Assembly (NCBI GenBank): GCA_000934385.1
Contig: KN880452.1
Location: 2,725 to 66,724, forward strand
Origin: Cylindrobasidium torrendii FP15055 ss-10
Taxonomy: Eukaryota; Basidiomycota; Agaricomycetes; Agaricales; Physalacriaceae
Length of the DNA stretch: 64,000 nucleotides
Direction of reading: 5' to 3'
In this document: positions 58,789 to 64,000 of the stretch, one piece after another
Position numbering within the stretch: position 1 is the stretch's first letter
Layout of the letters: each line of letters begins with the position of its first letter
Notes under the pieces: generated by a model
What the model was told of the DNA's origin: nothing
What the model saw: the letters and a program-made list of their open reading frames with translations, nothing else
Databases searched by the model: none
Program-made: the position numbers and the translations under genes

Positions 58789-59043
58789 TCACTCCAATTT
58801 ACTCATAGTCTCATAGAACTCCTGCAGCCTCGGGAGTCCCTGCGCGAGATGCTCCCCGAATAGTTCCCTGTTGAACCGAACCAAGATGAAGAGCGTGAGA
58901 TCAGCTAGAGTGGGGTGCTCCCCGCCCAACAAAAACCCAGATGTTGTCGCGCTCCATGCTGCCAGCGTCGCGAGCGCCTTATCGCGAAACATCTCGTTCA
59001 CCTCGGCTTCCGGCTTGCTTTGATGTGGCCTTGTTCTGGGTTA
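58789..59043 (-). pseudogene. truncated glutathione S-transferase, C-terminal domain only
   Basis: The frame from about 59043 reads PHQSKPEAEVNEMFRD, then LATLAAWSATTSGFLLG, EHPTLADLTLFILVRFNREL and LPRLQEFYETMSKLE before a stop at 58789-58791. That is the all-helical C-terminal domain of a GST, with the family's TLAD motif. The thioredoxin-like N-terminal domain with the glutathione-binding site was not found upstream in any frame (59044-59500). I therefore call it a remnant. If an N-terminal exon was missed, it could be a real gene. Confidence 0.6.
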
Positions 59044-59496
59044 GTAATGCCGCTGGTTGCCAGAGCTGATTCATGATGCACTTGGTGGGTATAGTTCTGG
59101 AGTTGGTGCATCCTTTGGATTTTCCATGGGTGATGTGTGCCAGAGGCAGGAGATGATTGTGTCGCTCTCAGGTTGTAATCATGAAGGACTTGGCGGGAAC
59201 TGAACATTAATTCATGGTGCTGAAATTTCAACTCCCCATTCCTAGAACCAAGTTGCATCGATAGTAGAGTTGAGGACGAAGATTCAAACGATTCAGTTCC
59301 AAGAGCTTTGAATCCCACTGTGAACAGATCTACGGAAGTCGGATAACGTCCTGCTTGAATCTGAAATTGCTTCAACGCCGAGGTTCAGATGTAGAGTGTG
59401 TTCTGGGGTGCATGGACATTGGCGGGTCACAGAAATACAACAGAGCACCTAGCGTGTTCGTGGGATAACAGTAATGGCATGAATAATCTACAACAC
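59044..59496. other. intergenic, nothing recognised
   Basis: A minus-strand open frame (about 59375-58998) overlaps the GST remnant but has no GST N-terminal features and no known-family resemblance. Confidence 0.4.
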
Positions 59497-60433
59497 TTAG
59501 AACGTAGCCTGCTCGGTGTACGCCTCCTGGGGGTATGCTTCCGGTGCGGCAGGGGTGTATTCCTCCGCTGCAGGTGCTGCGACGGGGACGGAAACGGGCT
59601 CGCGCTGCTCGGACTGAGGCTCCGAAACGATTTTGTCGACAGGTGGCTCCGTGATACTGACAGCGTCGGGAAGGGGCTTCTTGGGGCCAGCAATACCCTC
59701 GGGGTCGTAGTCCTTCATGCTGTATTATAATGAGTACAGAACGTGAGAGACGATGGACAACGATACGTACATCTTCACCTTGATTCCAAGGACACCCTGC
59801 TTGAGGAGAACGTGGCGGACGGCGAAGTCAACGAAGTCACGAACGGGCTGACCGGAGTGGATCATGAATCCATCGGTGAACTTCATGGACTTGGCACGGG
59901 CAGCGCGCAGCTTGCCAGAGACGACAACTTCGCAACCCTTGGCGCCGGACTCCATAACGAAACGGAGGACACCGTAGCATGCACTGGGAATGGTTTGAGA
60001 TTTTGGAATGGTGTGGTTTGATATGGGACCTACCGACGAACGGCAAGACCACCGAGGAGCTTGTAGCGGAGAGACTCGCACTGAGCGATGGCAGACAGGC
60101 CGCGGTACTGGACCTTCTCGGCGTACAGCTCAAGGGAGTTCTCAGGGAACTTGAAGCGCTTCTGGACGAGAGCGGTAAGCTCGCGAATGCGGCGGCCTTT
60201 CTCTCCAAGGACTTCCTGGGTGTGGGTAGCACGGATGATGATCTTTGGCGATTTTTAAGCAGATGCTGGCTTTCCGGGGACGATCTACACACCTCAGTGC
60301 GTGCGGGGGTAACACGGACATCACAGCCAGAGTAACCCTCTTCAGCGAGCTCACGGACGAAGAAATCGTTGAGTTCGGCACGGAAGACACCGTCGGCCAC
60401 AAACTTTCTCTTCTTGCTGATGGAGGCGGCCAT
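59497..60433 (-). CDS. RPS3: 40S ribosomal protein S3 (uS3)
   Basis: Small-subunit ribosomal protein at the mRNA entry site. Four exons (60433-60293, 60242-60034, 59983-59771, 59719-59497) give 261 residues. The start [20 protein letters not shown] and the KH domain ([20 protein letters not shown] with the GxxG-type turn) are canonical. [57 protein letters not shown] and [12 protein letters not shown] follow. The C-terminal tail is Pro/Glu/Ala-rich and longer than in yeast. The upstream in-frame codons before 60433 are not conserved and were excluded. Minus strand, with a long gene-free stretch upstream. Confidence 0.96.
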
Positions 60434-62124
60434 GTTTTTGTATTTGACGGAGTCTGCGATGAGAGGTGCGTTCAAAATTCCGTCCTGCGATACGAGTCGA
60501 TATATCTACCTTGCTGTTGGCGTCGGTATGGACTCTTTGATTTTCTTGCCAGAATCGCTGCCGCTAGGCGTCCGAAAAGGGAAACTACTGCACAGTTTTT
60601 GTTCGGATGTTTCCGACAGCCGTAAAGTATTTAAACTCCGACCGACTTACATGTTTCCCACACCGCCGCCGCGCCTTGTGAGTCATTTCTCCCAGTTTTC
60701 TCCTCCCATTCCACTTGGTATATAAATGAAGAGCGTTGGTTTCAACCTATTGGCACCTCTTAGTCGACTTAATCCTTCTGGGCTTCGCCTGGGAGGCTTA
60801 CTGACATTAACGACTGTCTGATTCCCTCACACTTGTGGCCCATTGTCAACACATTGCTGACTATCAATTCCAGATGTCCTCCGTGTTCCAGTCTGAATAT
60901 TCCTGCAATGTATTTGTGACTACGTATTCAGCCCCCCATGCCAATACACCTTCTCACACCGTCTTCAACTTGTCGTGCTGTGGGCATTTTGCAATGAGAT
61001 TTGTAGGCAGTACGATATTGGGACGCAATAAGCAGGAAAAAATCTGCATCGGCAGCCCTGGTGTCGATTCTGCTGAACGCCTACTGCCGGAACAGCACCT
61101 TGAGTTCTCTCACGTCAGCCGCCCGACCCGTCATGTTTTGAGTCGAAAACCACTCCGAAGCCAGACTATGTCTATATCTTGAAGGCTTCGCGTACCATCG
61201 GTCGGCGAAGGGACCAGTGTTGAATTCATCCGAGATGGTCACCTTGGCATGTCATTGTTACGAGGTCAACGTCGCTTCCAAGTGAAATGAGGCGGTTTGC
61301 GCGAGTCTTGTTCAATTTGCTGGACTATACGGATAAACAACAGGCAAGTTTACCTTCATGGTTTGTTCATGGTCTATGTCGGCAGGCATCTTGCAGAGAG
61401 GCTGAGTGAGACGGCGGGACTATGGTAGTGACCATGCGGGATTTCACTCTCGCGACGCCCTGGTGGATGGTCCGAGTTCGTTTTGCACCATGTAGTGGAA
61501 GTCAACAGTCTTCGGATCTCAGTCTGGGCCAGGAGCGGTTGTTGTGAAATCTGAACGGTTCAGTTGTCCATGTGGTAGCACCTAGCGTCAGATAGCCCAA
61601 TATTGATCTGGCCATAGAAGAAACAAGCACGCAACGGAAATCGGACCGATGTTCAATGTTCAGAACCTAGAATCTTGAGGCCACACACATGTGTACACAC
61701 TCTGATGGAAGGTTCGCCATCAGTCAATTGCATGGCGAAGGGCTTGAGTCCATGCATTCTTGAGCTTTGTCGAACGTTGAACTTGAAGCTTGAAGTCTTG
61801 CACGTCGACAGGCGCAAAACTTGCGCGCACCCCTAGTCTAGACGGTACAATAGAAGCAATAATGAAGGGGAACAGTAATAACGAGCTATATACAACTACG
61901 ACTACTTATGTAGCACCGTACTGTCAGTCGGTGGTTCTTACGTATAATGCACTGTGATATAGTAGTTAGCAGGCAGAGGTGAAGAGTGTCGAGAAGGAGT
62001 GGCTGCAGTGAGGAGACGACACACGTACAGGGCAAGAAAACGATAGCGATAACGTAGACGACGGAGTGCGCGCACAATATATAATAAGCACTACAGTACG
62101 ATGTGGAACGTTCGTGGTGCAAGG
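60434..62124. other. 1.7-kb gene-poor region
   Basis: Between the RPS3 start and the RasGEF stop. One 115-codon plus-strand open frame (60835-61182) has no protein-like pattern. No tRNA, snoRNA box pair or repeat could be supported by eye. The part next to 60433 must hold the RPS3 promoter; the part next to 62124 is the RasGEF 3' UTR. An unannotated non-coding RNA cannot be excluded. Confidence 0.4.
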
Positions 62125-64000
62125 TCACCAGAATAACAGACGGCGGAGGATAGCGACGTCTCGGGGCGCGCTCGGGTCGCGCTGCGGCCGTGCAGGACGA
62201 TAATCATCGTACTCGCCATCGGGAGGTGTGATGCGAGACTTTTGCATCTAGGCAAACGTAAGTATGGAGATGGAGAAGATTAAAGGTAGCCGACGAACCT
62301 CATTATCCATTAGGCAATTAACCAGTAGCATATTTCGCAGGTCCGGCCGTTCGCTGAAGTTGTAGTCTTGGGTCGACCGACATTGCGCCTGGCATTGCGT
62401 CGTGCTCGTGATAAATCGGCCAATCATGTTGAACTTTCCCCAATGTATCCGTGATGGGTCATTGGTGCTCATGTCGGGGTTTGCCTCATGAGAGCGGATG
62501 AGGTCAGATATATGGACCTCCCTGAAGACTGGTCATTGAAGTGAAGAAAAACTCAGGGAATTGACATACAGAGCGGGGATACAGGCACCCTTGGTATTTC
62601 TCAACGCCAAGCGGTATGCTCGATGTGCTCTTATGTGCTGGAGAAGAACGTCCCATGATTGCAGGTTTTTAGCTTGCTCTGGGCAGCGAGACTTGAATTG
62701 ATCTAGTGTCGGGTCTCCAGGGTATGTCGCGTTGTTGATCCCAGCGACGAAGGCGCGCAACGCAGAATAGTTGTTGAGAGACCGCAGCTTCTGAGCGATC
62801 TCCACAAACTTTTCAATTTGTTTCGCGCGCATTCGTGGTTTGTCGTGGCAGAGGATCAGTGATACAACCCTTCATGCAAACGTCAATTCCACACATGAAT
62901 GCAAGACGACACAACCTTACCAGTCAGCAAGGTGGTTGGAGACGTTGTTGAACCGAGCTATTGAGTTTACTTCTGGGTCCTTCTTGCCCGAGACAAAGGT
63001 ATAATGTAGCCAGTGCCGAGGCTACAAGTGACTTGAATAACCTAAACTCGAAATTGACACCACACACACCTCGATATCCAAAAAGAGTTTTGCCTCCAAC
63101 CGAGTAATCTCCTTTGCGAGCTCCTCAGGATCGGTCAGGTTCACCTCGGCGGCAAGTCGTTGTAACTCCTTCAGCTGCTGCTTCGGCGTTTCTGGCGCTT
63201 GTTCAAACGCCAGCGTGTTTTCCAGTGACGGCAGGAGCGCCTTAGCCGTCAGTGGTAAACTGCCCTTCCGCTCCCTCTGCGCCGCCGGCAATTTGTCTTT
63301 CACCGGTGATGAAGTGGTCTGAGATTGTTTCGCCTTCGGTGAAGTATCGGGTGACTTGTCGTCGTCGTCCTCGAGGAGGCTATATGAGTCGTCACTCTCG
63401 ACCTCGATTTCGTCGGCTTTGTGTGCCCAATCCGCGTCTTTATCAACCAAGCTGGGCAGCATCTCTAAAAACGGCAAAAAGTCGGAGCCGTAGTGCAGTA
63501 GGTAGGTCTTGGAGATGATTGATTTGATTAGGGCAGAGAGCGCTCCAGCCGTGCCCCGCACGGCAAAGTCGTAGGGGTAATCTCGAATCCAGACTTCAAG
63601 CAAGTGGCAAATCCTAGAGTCCAGGCTTGGTTATGACTGAGCCGCATAGTCTAAGACATATAGGGCGCACCTCATTTGCGCGTAGCAAGCAAACATAGGG
63701 TCTCCAGATGGACTATCCAATTGCCGCATGCGCTTCTGCATTGCCAGTAGAACACTTCGCGGGCTTGCAAAGCGACGGTAGGTAAGGAGGAAATGCGTGA
63801 TATACGTTGGATCTTCCAAAAGGTGAGCGCGCGCGGTCGCACAACAGGAGCATAAACTAACCATCCCCGCTAACCGCAAGGAATAGCAGTTTGTCGAGAA
63901 GCTCATCGAGCGTAGCCCATTGCGCGGGACGACTAGCAAAACAAACAGTTAATGATCGAAGAGTATCTTATGGATTAAACGAACGCGTCTTGCCGCCTTG
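62125..64000 (-). CDS. Ras guanine-nucleotide exchange factor (CDC25-like), C-terminal part
   Basis: Activates Ras-type GTPases by releasing GDP. The gene enters from the right edge, so the N-terminus is missing. The RasGEF_N region reads WATLDELLDKLLFLAVSG, DPTYITHFLLTYRRFASP, then LLEVWIRDYPYDFAVRG. After an acidic linker (DDSYSLLEDDDDKSPD), the catalytic CDC25 domain has IARFNNVSNHLADWVVSLIL, EIAQKLRSLNNYSALRAFVA, PCIPAL-like GACIPAL, and GKFNMIGRFITSTTQCQAQ with the DxSR-like end. The last exon runs from MQKSRITPPDGEYDDYRP to RRLLFW and TGA at 62125-62127. Introns of 50-60 nt. Confidence 0.9.

Noticed and set aside
60835..61182. 115-codon plus-strand open frame
   Set aside because: Composition is not protein-like, no conserved motif is seen, and there is no supporting start context or splice partner.
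1..64000. CRISPR array, bacterial operons or rRNA genes
   Set aside because: No regularly spaced short repeats and no rRNA-like sequence; gene structure is eukaryotic throughout.

Overview
The window is nuclear DNA of a filamentous basidiomycete, most likely an Agaricomycete. Genes are dense and lie on both strands. Nearly all are split by GT-AG introns of about 45-60 nt. The protein set (MSH3, DNA ligase I, MPP10, MYG1, an SRA-YDG protein, a SUR7-like protein, DUF6699-type and CCCH/coiled-coil proteins) is typical of that group. Exon boundaries were worked out by eye from splice signals, reading phase and family resemblance; no search was run.

Left part (1-18.4 kb): a two-unit ~480-bp tandem repeat is followed by two tandem paralogous MDR/enoyl-reductase-like oxidoreductases on the minus strand, with a broken fragment of a multicopy gene family between them. 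Next come DNA ligase I with an ACGCGT (MCB) box upstream and a tRNA-Asp(GTC). A tight head-to-head pair of mitochondrial genes follows (complex I NDUFA5-type subunit and mitoribosomal bL32m, 59 bp between start codons). An F-box-like protein, a type II membrane glycosyltransferase with a DxD motif and a CAMK-type protein kinase complete this part.

Middle (18.4-43.1 kb): three full-length, intron-rich copies of one large unrecognised gene family (18892-22892 +, 34536-30527 -, 43086-39011 -) are interleaved with a polysaccharide lyase family 8 enzyme, MSH3, a SUR7/PalI-like membrane protein and MPP10. The C-terminal part of the family carries an Asp-x8-Glu-x-Lys motif and following pattern that I read as a PD-(D/E)XK nuclease-like core. 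Two further fragments of the family lie at about 4.3-4.8 kb and 58.5 kb. A recent chimeric duplication just beyond the msh3 stop codon joins pieces copied from two places flanking the third family copy.

Right part (43.9-64 kb): a DUF6699-type protein, an unknown acidic protein, a small secreted Ser/Thr-rich surface protein, two copies of a non-autonomous DNA transposon with perfect 9-bp target duplications, an unknown Pro/Ser-rich protein, MYG1, an SRA-YDG protein, a coiled-coil protein, a CCCH zinc-finger protein, the SNARE SEC9, a decayed glutathione-transferase piece, ribosomal protein uS3 and the C-terminal part of a RasGEF that runs off the right edge.
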